Assembly (NCBI RefSeq): GCF_014836935.1 | Contig: NZ_JACSPW010000012.1 | Span: 62,001 to 126,000, forward strand | Reading direction: 5' to 3' | Length of the DNA stretch: 64,000 nt | From: Solibacillus merdavium | GTDB taxonomy: Bacteria; Bacillota; Bacilli; Bacillales_A; Planococcaceae | Shown: positions 8,958 to 19,276 of the stretch, piece by piece | How the letters are laid out: every line of letters starts with the position of its first letter | How positions within the stretch are numbered: the first letter of the stretch is position 1 | Notes under the pieces: generated by a model | Database searches by the model: none | What the model saw: the letters and a program-made list of their open reading frames with translations, nothing else | Told to the model about the DNA's origin: nothing | Made by a program: the position numbers and the translations under genes

Positions 8958-8991
8958 ATACGGGGCGGAGGATGTCATCTGATGCCCGTAT
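8958..8991 (+). promoter_or_regulatory. Hairpin in the ilvN-ilvC spacer
   Basis: ATACGGGGC pairs with GCCCGTAT (one bulged G), with a smaller GATG/CATC stem inside. No T-run follows, so it is not a terminator. In B. subtilis the ilv-leu transcript is cut upstream of ilvC and a stem-loop protects the ilvC part; this hairpin sits in the right place for a similar role. That is inference. Confidence 0.45.
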
Positions 8992-9017
8992 ATCAAAAAA
9001 TATATAATTCAACTTAA

Positions 9018-10046
<1,029 letters not shown>

Positions 10047-10047
10047 T

Positions 10048-11592
10048 ATGAGAAAAATTGACATTTTTGATACAACATTGCGCGATGGTGAACAGTCTGC
10101 AGGTATTAATTTAAATACAGCAGAAAAAGTGGAAATCGCAAAACAACTAGAGCGTTTAGGTGTCACAATTATTGAGGCGGGATTTCCTGCCTCATCTCCA
10201 GGTGACTTGGAAGCTGTTTCGTTAATTGCGAAAACAGTGAAAAATTCAATTGTAACAGGCTTAGCGCGTGCCGTGAAAAGTGACATCGACGCAGTTTGGG
10301 AAGCAATTCGCCATGCAGAACAACCACATGTTCATACATTTATTGCAACAAGCCCGATTCATATGGAATACAAATTAAAGAAAAATCCGGATGAAGTAGT
10401 CGAGCAGGCAGTAGCCGCTGTGAAATACGCAAAGGAAAAGTTCTCGCTTGTAGAATTTTCCGCAGAAGATGGCTTCCGTTCCGATAAAGAATTTTTAGTA
10501 CGCATTTGCCAGGAAGTAATTAAAGCAGGTGCAACAACAATTAATATACCGGATACAGTTGGTTACGCATCGCCGGAAGAATATGGCGCATTATTCCGCT
10601 ATTTACGTGAAAACGTCATCGGAGCAGAGAAGGTTAAATTTTCAGCCCATTGCCACGATGATTTAGGAATGGCAGTAGCAAATTCATTAGCAGCCGTTCA
10701 AAATGGTGCGGATCAAGTAGAATGTACGATTAACGGTATCGGTGAACGTGCCGGGAATGCGGCATTAGAGGAAATTGGTGTGGCTCTTCACATTCGTAAA
10801 GATTTTTACGGTGTTGAAACAGGGCTTAACTTAAAAGAAATTAAACGTACATCTCAAATGGTAAGCCGCCTGACGAATGTTGTTATTCAGCCTAACAAAG
10901 CTGTTGTTGGGAAAAATGCATTTGCTCATGAATCGGGTATTCACCAGGACGGTGTATTGAAAAATCCGGAAACATACGAAATTATTTCTCCGGCACTTGT
11001 AGGAGAAGACGATATTCCATTAGTTTTAGGTAAGCATTCCGGACGCGCAGCATTCCGTGATCGTGCTGAAACAATGGGCTTCGAGCTATCGGATGAAAAA
11101 CTGAACAAAGCATTTGCTGAGTTCAAAAAATTGGCCGACCGCAAAAAAGAAGTGACTGAAGACGATTTAACAACGATTTTAACTGAGCAGCAAGTTTCAA
11201 TAGAAGATGTTCCGTTATTTGAATTGAAATCAGTTCAAGTTCAGTACGGTACCGAGAATATTCCGACTGCTACTGCATCGATTGTTACTCCTGAAGGCGA
11301 AACGAAAACACTCGCTTCAACAGGATCAGGTTCAGTAGAAGCAATCTTCAATACTTTGGAATTACTTGTTGGAGGAAAGGTGAACATACTGGATTACCGA
11401 GTACAATCAGTCGGCAAAGGGCGCGATGCACTTGGAGAAGCGGTCGTTAATTTAAAATACAATGGTTATACCTCTACAGGACGCGATTCAGCACAAGATG
11501 TACTAGAAGCAAGTGCAAAAGCGTACTTAAATGCAGTCAATCGCCAACTGATTCAGCAGCAAGTACGCGCTGAAAATGCAATTATGGTGTAA
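10048..11592 (+). CDS. leuA: 2-Isopropylmalate synthase
   Basis: Condenses acetyl-CoA with 2-ketoisovalerate, the first committed leucine step. 514 residues: N-terminal HMGL-like TIM barrel with [13 protein letters not shown] (8-20) and the metal motif [11 protein letters not shown], the central GKHSGRAAF segment, and a C-terminal LeuA allosteric domain (from about 385) for leucine feedback. It starts one base after the ilvC stop with no strong ribosome site of its own, so coupling to ilvC is likely. About 335 bases holding a structured repeat separate it from leuB. Confidence 0.95.
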   Translation: MRKIDIFDTTLRDGEQSAGINLNTAEKVEIAKQLERLGVTIIEAGFPASSPGDLEAVSLIAKTVKNSIVTGLARAVKSDIDAVWEAIRHAEQPHVHTFIATSPIHMEYKLKKNPDEVVEQAVAAVKYAKEKFSLVEFSAEDGFRSDKEFLVRICQEVIKAGATTINIPDTVGYASPEEYGALFRYLRENVIGAEKVKFSAHCHDDLGMAVANSLAAVQNGADQVECTINGIGERAGNAALEEIGVALHIRKDFYGVETGLNLKEIKRTSQMVSRLTNVVIQPNKAVVGKNAFAHESGIHQDGVLKNPETYEIISPALVGEDDIPLVLGKHSGRAAFRDRAETMGFELSDEKLNKAFAEFKKLADRKKEVTEDDLTTILTEQQVSIEDVPLFELKSVQVQYGTENIPTATASIVTPEGETKTLASTGSGSVEAIFNTLELLVGGKVNILDYRVQSVGKGRDALGEAVVNLKYNGYTSTGRDSAQDVLEASAKAYLNAVNRQLIQQQVRAENAIMV

Positions 11593-11612
11593 TAGATTAT
11601 ACAAACTAAATT

Positions 11613-11838
11613 GTTGTTTGGAGTGAAGGTGGCGAGTGCAACTGCCGGCTATGCCTTTCGTTGCAGAGCGAAGAGGGAGTCAAAGATGCCAATCAAAGCT
11701 TCCTGGGGAAATAGCACGATGCCTGAGACTAGGAAAGGAACAAAAGCTAAGAACGCCACGTCCTGTGGCAACGCTTTTGTGACCGACATCGTGTCGGCCT
11801 CGTGCCCCCGGAAAGCGTCCGCCGTAACGAAAAACAAC
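11613..11838 (+). repeat. GC-rich structured interspersed repeat, copy 1 (leuA-leuB spacer)
   Basis: Begins GTTGTTTGGAGTGAAGGTGGCGA and ends GGAAAGCGTCCGCCGTAACG then AAAACAAC, the conserved ends shared with copies near 46.2 and 50.2 kb. The core holds hairpins GCCAC/GTGGC and CCGAC/GTCGG. The longest copy here. Open frames read through it (11611-11853 and the reverse) lack ribosome sites and are not genes. Confidence 0.7.
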
Positions 11839-11927
11839 GCTAAAACTTTATGAGCAAAATAGCGTCATCACAGCAGATGGCGCTTCTACATCAAGTAACT
11901 TCACGTAGAAAGAAAGGTGTTTTACAA

Positions 11928-13028
11928 ATGGAAAAGAAAATTACAGTACTACCAGGTGACGGCATTGGTCCAGAGGTTGTTGCAAGTGCAGTAAAAGTAT
12001 TACAAGTAATCGGGAAACGTTTTAATCATACATTTCATTTAAACTACGCGGCAATCGGTGGAGCAGCAATTGATCAGTACAACAATCCATTACCGGATGA
12101 AACAATTGCTATGTGTGAAGCAAGTGATGCCATTTTATTAGGCGCTGTCGGTGGACCGAAATGGGATAATAACGCACCAAGCCTACGTCCGGAAAAAGGT
12201 TTATTAAAAATTCGTAAGCACTTCGATTTATTTGCGAATTTACGTCCTGTGAAAGCATTCCCTAGTTTACTTGCATCTTCTCCATTAAAGCGTGAAGTTG
12301 CGGAAAATGTAGACTTAATGATCGTCCGCGAATTAACAGGAGGGCTTTACTTCGGAGAGCCACGTAAAAAAACAGATGCAGGTGCTATTGATACATGTGT
12401 GTATTCACGTGAAGAAATTGAGCGTATTGTTGAAAATGCTTTCGAATTAGCTCGTTTACGTCGTGGAAAACTTTGCTCAGTAGATAAAGCAAATGTACTT
12501 GATACATCACGTTTATGGCGTGAAATTGTAGAAGAGAAGAAAAAGCAGTACCCAGATGTAGAAACAGAACACAACTTAGTTGACTCAGTGGCGATGAAGC
12601 TTATTACAAATCCTGGTCAATATGATGTCATCGTTACAGAAAACTTATTCGGTGATATTTTAAGTGACGAAGCCTCTGTTATTACAGGTTCACTAGGTGT
12701 ATTGCCTTCAGCGTCAATTCGTGGCGATAACTTCGGTCTTTACGAGCCGGTACATGGTTCAGCACCGGAAATTGCAGGGCAAGGTGTTGCCAACCCGGCA
12801 GCAACAATTCTTTCAGTAGCGATGATGCTCCAATACTCATTTGGTTTAAAAGAGGAAGCAGCAGAAATTGAACGTGCGGTTACAGCAGTATTTAATGATG
12901 GGTATTTCACAGCAGATTTAGCACAGGAACATACACGTTCACTATCTACTGAAGAATGGACTGAACAAGTACTAAACGAAATCGATGCAAGCTTCGTTTC
13001 GGACAGCATTATGATTTCATATAATTAA
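11928..13028 (+). CDS. leuB: 3-Isopropylmalate dehydrogenase
   Basis: NAD-dependent oxidative decarboxylation of 3-isopropylmalate to 2-ketoisocaproate. 366 residues with LPGDGIGPEV at the N-terminus, GAVGGPKWD, RPEKGLLKIRK, the metal/substrate segment NLFGDILSDEASVITGSLG, and the NAD-site YEPVHGSAPEIAGQG..NP. The frame is open 26 codons further up, but the start at 11928 has an AAAGGTG site 8 bases away and matches the family N-terminus. Two small hairpins (AGCGTCATC/GATGGCGCT and TCTAC/GTAGA) lie between the repeat and the ribosome site at 11873-11912. Confidence 0.95.
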   Translation: MEKKITVLPGDGIGPEVVASAVKVLQVIGKRFNHTFHLNYAAIGGAAIDQYNNPLPDETIAMCEASDAILLGAVGGPKWDNNAPSLRPEKGLLKIRKHFDLFANLRPVKAFPSLLASSPLKREVAENVDLMIVRELTGGLYFGEPRKKTDAGAIDTCVYSREEIERIVENAFELARLRRGKLCSVDKANVLDTSRLWREIVEEKKKQYPDVETEHNLVDSVAMKLITNPGQYDVIVTENLFGDILSDEASVITGSLGVLPSASIRGDNFGLYEPVHGSAPEIAGQGVANPAATILSVAMMLQYSFGLKEEAAEIERAVTAVFNDGYFTADLAQEHTRSLSTEEWTEQVLNEIDASFVSDSIMISYN

Positions 13029-13049
13029 TAGATTTGGATTGAGGATACT

Positions 13050-13146
13050 GTTGATTGGAATGTGTGGGGGTCGGCGCTTCTGCTGTGGTCGCAATAAATT
13101 GCCACCATCCTCAGCGTCAAGTGTCCGACCTGGAATGGAAATCAAC
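13050..13146 (+). repeat. GC-rich structured interspersed repeat, copy 2 (leuB-leuC spacer)
   Basis: Starts GTTGATTGGAATG and ends CTGGAATGGAAATCAAC: inverted GTTGATT/AATCAAC tips plus direct GGAATG copies. The core pairs GGTCGG with CCGACC and GTGG with CCAC. It ends 13 bases before the leuC ribosome site. Confidence 0.65.
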
Positions 13147-13176
13147 ACTATATATGGGTAAGGAACGGTGAAAACT

Positions 13177-14586
13177 ATGGGGAAAAATATTATTGAAAAA
13201 GTGTGGGAACAGCATGTCGTACATCGTGAAGAAGGGAAACCTGACCTACTTTATATCGACTTACATTTAATTCACGAAGTGACAAGTCCGCAGGCGTTTG
13301 AGGGTTTACGCTTAGCAGGACGAAAAGTACGCAGAACAGACTTATGTTTTGCAACAATGGATCATAACGTACCTACTAAAAATTTACCGACGATTAACGA
13401 TCCAATCGCCAAAAAGCAAATCATGACACTTGCTGAAAATGCGAAAGAATTTGGCATTGAATTAGCAGATATCGGACACCCGGATCAAGGGATTGTCCAC
13501 GTAATCGGACCAGAACTAGGGTTAACACAACCTGGTAAAACGATTGTTTGCGGAGACTCGCATACAGCTACACACGGTGCTTTCGGTGCAATTGCATTCG
13601 GTATCGGAACATCGGAAGTGGAACATGTTCTATCAACTCAAACATTATGGCAATTAAAGCCACCTACAATGGAAATTCGTGTTAACGGTGAGCTAGGTCT
13701 TGGCGTAACAGCAAAAGACATCATTTTAGCGATTATCGCCAAGTGGGGAATCGGCGTAGGAACTGGCCATATCGTTGAATATACAGGAGAAGCAATTCGC
13801 AAACTTTCTATGGAAGAACGAATGACAATCTGTAATATGTCAATTGAAGCCGGAGCAAAAGCCGGTCTTATTTCTCCAGATGAAATTACAGTCGAATTCC
13901 TTCGTGGTCGCCGCCATGTACCACAGGGCGAACAGTTTGAAGAAGCAGCAAAGTACTGGTTAAGCTTAGCGTCTGATCAGGATGCTACTTATGATGTGGT
14001 ACTTGAAATTGATGCAGACGAAATCGAACCAATCGTAACATGGGGTACGAATCCAGCAATGGGTGTAGGTGTTTCGAAAACGGTACCAACTGCTGCAGAC
14101 TACAATAACGAGGCTGATAGAGCAGCATTAAATAAAGCACTGGAATATATGGATTTACAAGAAGGACAAAATATTACTGATATCGAGATTCAGCACGTAT
14201 TTATCGGTTCTTGTACAAACTCACGCATTAATGACTTACGCGCAGCAGCAGATATCGTTAAAGGTGACAAGATAGCTCCAGGTGTTAAAGGTATTGTTGT
14301 TCCAGGATCTTGGTCAACAAAACGTCAGGCAGAAGAAGAAGGCCTTCACCAAATTTTTCTTGATGCAGGCTTTGAATGGCGCGAATCAGGATGCTCGGCT
14401 TGCCTAGGCATGAACGAAGATGTCATTCCATCCGGTGAACGTTGTGCATCGACGTCAAACCGTAACTTTGAAGGACGTCAAGGCGCGGGTGCACGTACGC
14501 ATCTTGTATCACCGGCAATGGCCGCAGCTGCCGCAATCCATGGGCGCTTTGTTGATGTCCGTAAGCTACAAAAGCAGGAAGCATAA
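13177..14586 (+). CDS. leuC: 3-Isopropylmalate dehydratase large subunit
   Basis: Aconitase-family [4Fe-4S] subunit that isomerises 2- to 3-isopropylmalate with LeuD. 469 residues from the ATG at 13177. Cluster ligands are visible in [13 protein letters not shown] and [12 protein letters not shown]; also [22 protein letters not shown] and the C-terminal [19 protein letters not shown]. The frame is open from a GTG at 13168, but [13 protein letters not shown] matches the usual LeuC N-terminus and GGTGA is well placed for the ATG. leuD follows after 12 bases. Confidence 0.95.
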   Translation: MGKNIIEKVWEQHVVHREEGKPDLLYIDLHLIHEVTSPQAFEGLRLAGRKVRRTDLCFATMDHNVPTKNLPTINDPIAKKQIMTLAENAKEFGIELADIGHPDQGIVHVIGPELGLTQPGKTIVCGDSHTATHGAFGAIAFGIGTSEVEHVLSTQTLWQLKPPTMEIRVNGELGLGVTAKDIILAIIAKWGIGVGTGHIVEYTGEAIRKLSMEERMTICNMSIEAGAKAGLISPDEITVEFLRGRRHVPQGEQFEEAAKYWLSLASDQDATYDVVLEIDADEIEPIVTWGTNPAMGVGVSKTVPTAADYNNEADRAALNKALEYMDLQEGQNITDIEIQHVFIGSCTNSRINDLRAAADIVKGDKIAPGVKGIVVPGSWSTKRQAEEEGLHQIFLDAGFEWRESGCSACLGMNEDVIPSGERCASTSNRNFEGRQGAGARTHLVSPAMAAAAAIHGRFVDVRKLQKQEA

Positions 14587-14598
14587 GGAGAGATTAGT

Positions 14599-15189
14599 AT
14601 GGAACCGATTAATATCGTCAACAGCATTTATGCACCACTAGACCGTAAAAATGTCGATACTGACCAAATTATTTCAAAAGAGTTTTTAAAGCGTATTGAG
14701 CGTACAGGGTTCGGACAATACGTATTTTATCACTGGCGTTTTGATAAGGACGGCAAGCCAAATGAGGATTTCGTATTAAACAAGCCTGAATATAATAGTG
14801 CTGAAATTTTAGTCGCACAGGATAACTTCGGCTGCGGTTCTTCACGCGAACATGCACCATGGGCCATTCTTGATTACGGCTTCCGCGTAGTCATAGCACC
14901 GAGCTTTGCAGATATTTTCCATAATAACTGCTTTAAAAACGGTATTTTACCGATTAAATTAACAGAAGCTGAATGTGATGAACTATTGGAAAAAGGCTTA
15001 GAAAAAGCACAGGCCATTGAAGTGAACCTGGAGCAACAAACAGTTACTACAGGTTATGGCAAAACGTATTCATTTACGATTGACCCATATTATAAGCAAA
15101 TGCTGTTAAATGGCTGGGATGAAATTTCGTTGACATTCCAGTATGAAGATCAAATAGCGGCATATGAGAAAAAGCGTATAGCATATTAA
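14599..15189 (+). CDS. leuD: 3-Isopropylmalate dehydratase small subunit
   Basis: Swivelling-domain partner of LeuC. 196 residues with the family motifs DRKNVDTDQIISKEFLK, DNFGCGSSREHAPWAILDYGF and FADIFHNNCFKNGILP. AAGGAGAG lies 6 bases before the ATG. Last gene of the ilv-leu cluster; a strong terminator begins 6 bases after the stop. Confidence 0.95.
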   Translation: MEPINIVNSIYAPLDRKNVDTDQIISKEFLKRIERTGFGQYVFYHWRFDKDGKPNEDFVLNKPEYNSAEILVAQDNFGCGSSREHAPWAILDYGFRVVIAPSFADIFHNNCFKNGILPIKLTEAECDELLEKGLEKAQAIEVNLEQQTVTTGYGKTYSFTIDPYYKQMLLNGWDEISLTFQYEDQIAAYEKKRIAY

Positions 15190-15194
15190 AAAAC

Positions 15195-15246
15195 AAGTCT
15201 GTTACTTAGGGATAAAACCTATGTAGCAGACTTTGTCTTATTTTTC
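15195..15246 (+). terminator. Terminator of the ilv-leu operon
   Basis: Long stem AAGTCTG-TTAC-TAGG / CCTA-GTAG-CAGACTT with small internal mismatches, followed by TGTCTTATTTTT. Confidence 0.8.
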
Positions 15247-15312
15247 CGCTTGTTGCCGAAAAATGATATGTTATAATTTTTATAAAAGGTTTAAATAGGT
15301 GAGGTGTGGCTG

Positions 15313-15891
15313 ATGAATAGTTTTTGGAGCTGGTTCGGCATTATTTTTGCTATATTATTTGTTATTGGTTTTATAATGAGCTACTGGATGTATATTGTTG
15401 GTGCGATTGCGCTGTTTTTCGGAGTTAAAAGGCTTATTGCGTACACTAAAGAAAAACAGCATCAAAAAGTTTTGATAGCTGAATCAAAGCGAATTGAGGA
15501 AAATCAGTCAACGATTGAATATAAAATGGACAGACTATTAACGTTAACGAATAATACTGATCCAAACGGCTATAAGCGACAGCAATATAAAAATAAGCAG
15601 CAATTGGATTTGCGGGATTACTGGTATAAATACTTAGATTTACGTGCGAAGTTAATTTTAAATAACACGTCTACATATCGTGAAGAGGAAGTACTACATA
15701 TCATGTGTGATGAATTGCTTAATCGTATGGACAACCTGGAAATCGAAGTGACAGATGCGGTAAAAAAGGAATTCATTGAGGAAAACTTGACGCCCTTATT
15801 ACGAGATGTAGTTGAAATAATGGAAGGTATTAGTCCAATAAAAACTATTAATATTAATGCATACCAATTATTAAAAGCGACTAGTCAATAA
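15313..15891 (+). CDS. Hypothetical membrane-anchored protein
   Basis: 192 residues. Two adjacent membrane segments (about residues 4-22 and 25-43) are followed by a charged, probably helical, cytoplasmic or extracellular part with a coiled-coil-like stretch (ESKRIEENQSTIEYKMDRL). I do not recognise the family. The ATG at 15313 is 6 bases after GGTGAGGTG; the frame is open from GTG 15304 inside that site. It is a single gene between two terminators. Confidence 0.7.
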   Translation: MNSFWSWFGIIFAILFVIGFIMSYWMYIVGAIALFFGVKRLIAYTKEKQHQKVLIAESKRIEENQSTIEYKMDRLLTLTNNTDPNGYKRQQYKNKQQLDLRDYWYKYLDLRAKLILNNTSTYREEEVLHIMCDELLNRMDNLEIEVTDAVKKEFIEENLTPLLRDVVEIMEGISPIKTININAYQLLKATSQ

Positions 15892-15906
15892 TACAAAGAA
15901 TCCAAA

Positions 15907-15954
15907 GAAAGAGACTCAAACTATATTTTACATATAGTCTGGAGTCTCTTTTTA
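15907..15954. terminator. Bidirectional terminator
   Basis: AAAGAGACTC / GAGTCTCTTT perfect outer stem with an inner ACTATA/TATAGT stem, followed by T-run. It lies between convergent genes. Confidence 0.85.
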
Positions 15955-15963
15955 ATACCATAT

Positions 15964-17700
15964 TTATATCGCAACCCAATGTCCCTTTGATACTTCAACA
16001 AGCTCTGTATTTTCCACATCAAAGCGATTTGCAATAAGCTCCTCTTCAGTCATTACTTTGCGCTTTTTCAGTTTTTCAATCGCAGGATCAGGTATTGGAA
16101 TGGAATCAAGCAGCATTTTCGTATACGGATGCAGAGGATTAGCATAAAGCTCTTCACTTTCTGCTAATTCGACAATTTTCCCGCCATACATAACAGCTAC
16201 TCGATCACTAATATGCTTTACCATAGATAAATCATGAGCGATGAATAAATAGGTTAATCCAAGTCGCTGCTGCAAGTCTTTTAATAAATCCACTACTTGC
16301 TTTTGAATCGAAACATCCAATGCTGAAAGTGGCTCATCGCACACAATAAATTGTGGTTCTACTGCAAGTGCACGGGCAATTCCGATTCGTTGGCGCTGAC
16401 CACCGCTGAATTCATGTGGGTAACGAAGTGCATGCTCTTTATTCAGACCGACAAGTTCTAATAGCTCTTCAACTCGATTACGGCGAGCTTCTTTAGAAGG
16501 GGATAGTTTATGCACATCAAGCGCTTCTCCAATAATATCCAAAACCTTTTTCCGTGGATTTAAGCTTGAATAAGGATCCTGGAAAATCATCTGCATATAA
16601 CGGCGCATGCTTTTCAACTCGTTTTTCGAAAGACGGGTAACAGGTACACCTTTATAAAGTACCTCTCCATCAGTCGGTTCATGTAATTGTAATAATGTCC
16701 GTCCTGTTGTAGATTTACCGGACCCTGATTCACCGACTAGCCCAAGTGTTTCCCCAGGATATATATAGAAGGATAAATCATCCACTGCTTTTAATACATT
16801 GCCTTTAGCTAATTCAAAATGCTTTGAAATGTTTTTCACTTCCACTAAAGGAACATTCACATCCAGATCTGACGATAAATTAGGCATTACTTTTGGTTCT
16901 TTCTTTTCATGGAGCTTTGGCAGTGCATTTAATAATCGCTTAGTATAAGGATGCTTTGGATTGGCGAAAATTTCTTCCGTCTTACCATGCTCAACTACTT
17001 CTCCTTCCTTCATAACAACAACACGATCGCACATACCCGCTACGACACCTAAATCATGCGTAATTAATATAATGGATGTACCAAATCGTTCTTGCATATT
17101 TTTCATTAAAGAAAGAATTTGTGCTTGAATTGTTACATCGAGTGCTGTTGTCGGTTCGTCTGCAATTAAAAGGGAAGGGTTACACGCTAAAGCCATGGCA
17201 ATCATTACCCGTTGACGCATTCCACCACTAAATTCATGTGGGTATTGATTATAGCGCTCTTCACTGTTCTTAATGCCGACAAGCTTCAATAATTCAATTG
17301 TTTTTGCATATGCATCCTTTTTTGAAGCACCTTGATGCTTAATAATTCCTTCTGCAATCTGGTCACCAATACGGATAGTCGGATTGGTTGATGTCATCGG
17401 ATCCTGAAAAATCATACTAATATCTTTTCCGCGGATAGATTCCATTTCTTTTTCAGATTGGGTAACTAGGTTTTTTCCTTGAAATTCGATTATGCCGTCT
17501 TTCAAAAAAGAAGGGGGAGACGGAAGCAGGCGCATAATGGAACGAGCAGTAACACTTTTGCCACTACCGGATTCCCCTACAATACCAACAGTTTCTCCTT
17601 TATTTACATGAAAACTTACGCCTTTTACTGCTTCGAATTCTTGTTCACCAGTAATAAAAGAAACCCGTAAATTTTTTACTTCAAGCAACTTCTCACTCAT
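15964..17700 (-). CDS. Peptide-type ABC transporter, fused double ATPase
   Basis: Drives import of peptides or similar solutes. 578 residues holding two complete OppD/OppF-type nucleotide-binding domains: Walker [12 protein letters not shown] (about 41-51) and [11 protein letters not shown] (about 330), signatures FSGGMRQRV and [11 protein letters not shown], Walker [13 protein letters not shown] and [12 protein letters not shown], plus a C-terminal [12 protein letters not shown] oligopeptide tail. In most systems these are separate DppD and DppF proteins; fused forms such as GsiA are known. It is divergent from the permease-binding-protein operon starting 165 bases away, which is its likely partner. 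AAAGGATG precedes the ATG. Confidence 0.92.
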   Translation of the reverse strand: MSEKLLEVKNLRVSFITGEQEFEAVKGVSFHVNKGETVGIVGESGSGKSVTARSIMRLLPSPPSFLKDGIIEFQGKNLVTQSEKEMESIRGKDISMIFQDPMTSTNPTIRIGDQIAEGIIKHQGASKKDAYAKTIELLKLVGIKNSEERYNQYPHEFSGGMRQRVMIAMALACNPSLLIADEPTTALDVTIQAQILSLMKNMQERFGTSIILITHDLGVVAGMCDRVVVMKEGEVVEHGKTEEIFANPKHPYTKRLLNALPKLHEKKEPKVMPNLSSDLDVNVPLVEVKNISKHFELAKGNVLKAVDDLSFYIYPGETLGLVGESGSGKSTTGRTLLQLHEPTDGEVLYKGVPVTRLSKNELKSMRRYMQMIFQDPYSSLNPRKKVLDIIGEALDVHKLSPSKEARRNRVEELLELVGLNKEHALRYPHEFSGGQRQRIGIARALAVEPQFIVCDEPLSALDVSIQKQVVDLLKDLQQRLGLTYLFIAHDLSMVKHISDRVAVMYGGKIVELAESEELYANPLHPYTKMLLDSIPIPDPAIEKLKKRKVMTEEELIANRFDVENTELVEVSKGHWVAI

Positions 17701-17734
17701 AAATGTTCATCCTTTATAAAATTAAATAATATTG

Positions 17735-17763
17735 TTGACTTATCGATTTTCGTTCTACATAAT
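17735..17763 (+). promoter_or_regulatory. Candidate promoter of the permease operon
   Basis: TTGACT (17735-17740), 17 bases, CATAAT (17758-17763). A CGACTC/GAGTCG hairpin (17808-17831) lies in the resulting leader, shortly before the ribosome site GAAAGGAG. Confidence 0.5.
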
Positions 17764-17865
17764 ACATTACTATACAGGTAGGAATTATACAATATTTAAA
17801 GTTTATACGACTCTCTTCATTTATTGAGTCGAAAGATTATAAGTTAGAAAGGAGCTTTAAGTTCC

Positions 17866-19263
17866 ATGCAGCAATTGTTTTTTGAAAGCTTTCAAAAAAA
17901 TGCTTCTAGGAAAAGCTATTATTTTACCTATGTATTGCTCGGCCTGCTTGTTCACATTATCACCTTTCCAATCTATATGGTGAATCGTTCTAAATCAACG
18001 TATGCTGAAAATGCAATGAATGTGAAACAGCAGATAATAGACAGCGGCAAAGTCATACAATGGCAGCAGCAATATGAAGCAGAAGAAAGAACGAAAGCAC
18101 AGTTTTTCAAACAAAGTATTATAGAGCAGGAAATTGCAGTGAAAGCAAAGCAGTTAGCGCAAATGAAATTAGAGCGGGAAGCAGAAAAAACGCTTACTAC
18201 TACCGGTATACTGAAAAACTCCTATAAAAATTACTTCAGTAATCTTCTAAAACAACCACTATTTTTACTGATTACTATAATTCCAGGTATTTTTATGTAC
18301 GCTCTACTACTTATTACGAGTAATCCTTTTATTCGTTTTATATTTGAACGCTTATTGCAAAGCGTGTTTGTCATTATTGGGGTGGCAACACTTGTATTTA
18401 CAATTTTGTACATTTCACCATTTGACCCGGCGCGGAATTTACTAGGGGTAGAAGCAACACCTGCACAAATCGAAAACTTTAATAAGCTTTACGGGTTGGA
18501 TCAGCCGTATTTAGTACAGCTTTGGCATTCATTATCCGGGCTTTTTACTTTTGATTTAGGAACTTCTTTCGCAGGGAAGGAAGATGTCACACAAAGTATT
18601 TTAAATAAATTCCCCGTTACCTTGGAAATTGCAATGTTTTCACTCTTGATGGCGATTGCCATTGCGATTCCTGTAGGGATTATTTCTGCAGTAAGACCGA
18701 ACTCATTTATTGACTACGTATTCATGTTTGTAGCGTTAATCGGTTTATCTATTCCAAGCTTTTGGCAAGGATTAATATTTATTTTAACGTTCTCATTAGA
18801 ATTAAAATGGTTCCCGGCAACGTACAACCCGAACAATTGGATGTCGATTGTTTTGCCGATTATTGTACTCGGAACATCGATTACCGCATCGATCGCGCGT
18901 ATGACACGTTCAAGCATGTTGGAAGTCATTCATGAGGATTACATTATTACTGCAAAAGCAAAAGGGTTAAGTGAGCGTAAAGTCATTACGAAACATGCGA
19001 TCCGTAATGCAATGATTCCTATTATTACAGTAATCGGATTGTTATTTGGCGGAATGCTTGGCGGTGCTGCAGTAACAGAGAAAGTATTTAATATTAGCGG
19101 GATTGGAAGCTATATTGTCGACAAACAATTCATTCCCGACATTCCGGCAATTTTAGGCGGGGTTGTCTATATTGCAATCACGATTTCTGTGGTCAATATG
19201 TTGATCGATATTTTATACGCATTCTTTGACCCAAGAATCCGTTCAAAAATGAAAAAATCATAG
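17866..19263 (+). CDS. ABC transporter permease, DppB/OppB type with N-terminal extension
   Basis: Inner-membrane subunit. The normal DppB core begins near residue 150 (RFIFERLLQSVFVIIGVATL, then ISPFDPARNLLG) and includes the LYGLDQPYLVQ segment and the EAA-loop DYIITAKAKGLSERKV. The first 148 residues are extra: one membrane segment (about 20-40), a soluble, Gln/Glu/Lys-rich helical stretch (about 45-112) and a second membrane segment (about 125-147). Usual DppB proteins are near 310-340 residues; this one has 465. The next permease begins 13 bases downstream. Confidence 0.88.
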   Translation: MQQLFFESFQKNASRKSYYFTYVLLGLLVHIITFPIYMVNRSKSTYAENAMNVKQQIIDSGKVIQWQQQYEAEERTKAQFFKQSIIEQEIAVKAKQLAQMKLEREAEKTLTTTGILKNSYKNYFSNLLKQPLFLLITIIPGIFMYALLLITSNPFIRFIFERLLQSVFVIIGVATLVFTILYISPFDPARNLLGVEATPAQIENFNKLYGLDQPYLVQLWHSLSGLFTFDLGTSFAGKEDVTQSILNKFPVTLEIAMFSLLMAIAIAIPVGIISAVRPNSFIDYVFMFVALIGLSIPSFWQGLIFILTFSLELKWFPATYNPNNWMSIVLPIIVLGTSITASIARMTRSSMLEVIHEDYIITAKAKGLSERKVITKHAIRNAMIPIITVIGLLFGGMLGGAAVTEKVFNISGIGSYIVDKQFIPDIPAILGGVVYIAITISVVNMLIDILYAFFDPRIRSKMKKS

Positions 19264-19276
19264 GAGAGAGTAACAC

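Noticed and set aside
11611-11853. Open frames of 80 aa (+) and 62 aa (-) in the leuA-leuB spacer
   Set aside because: They arise from the GC-rich repeat, have no ribosome site, and similar frames appear in other repeat copies.
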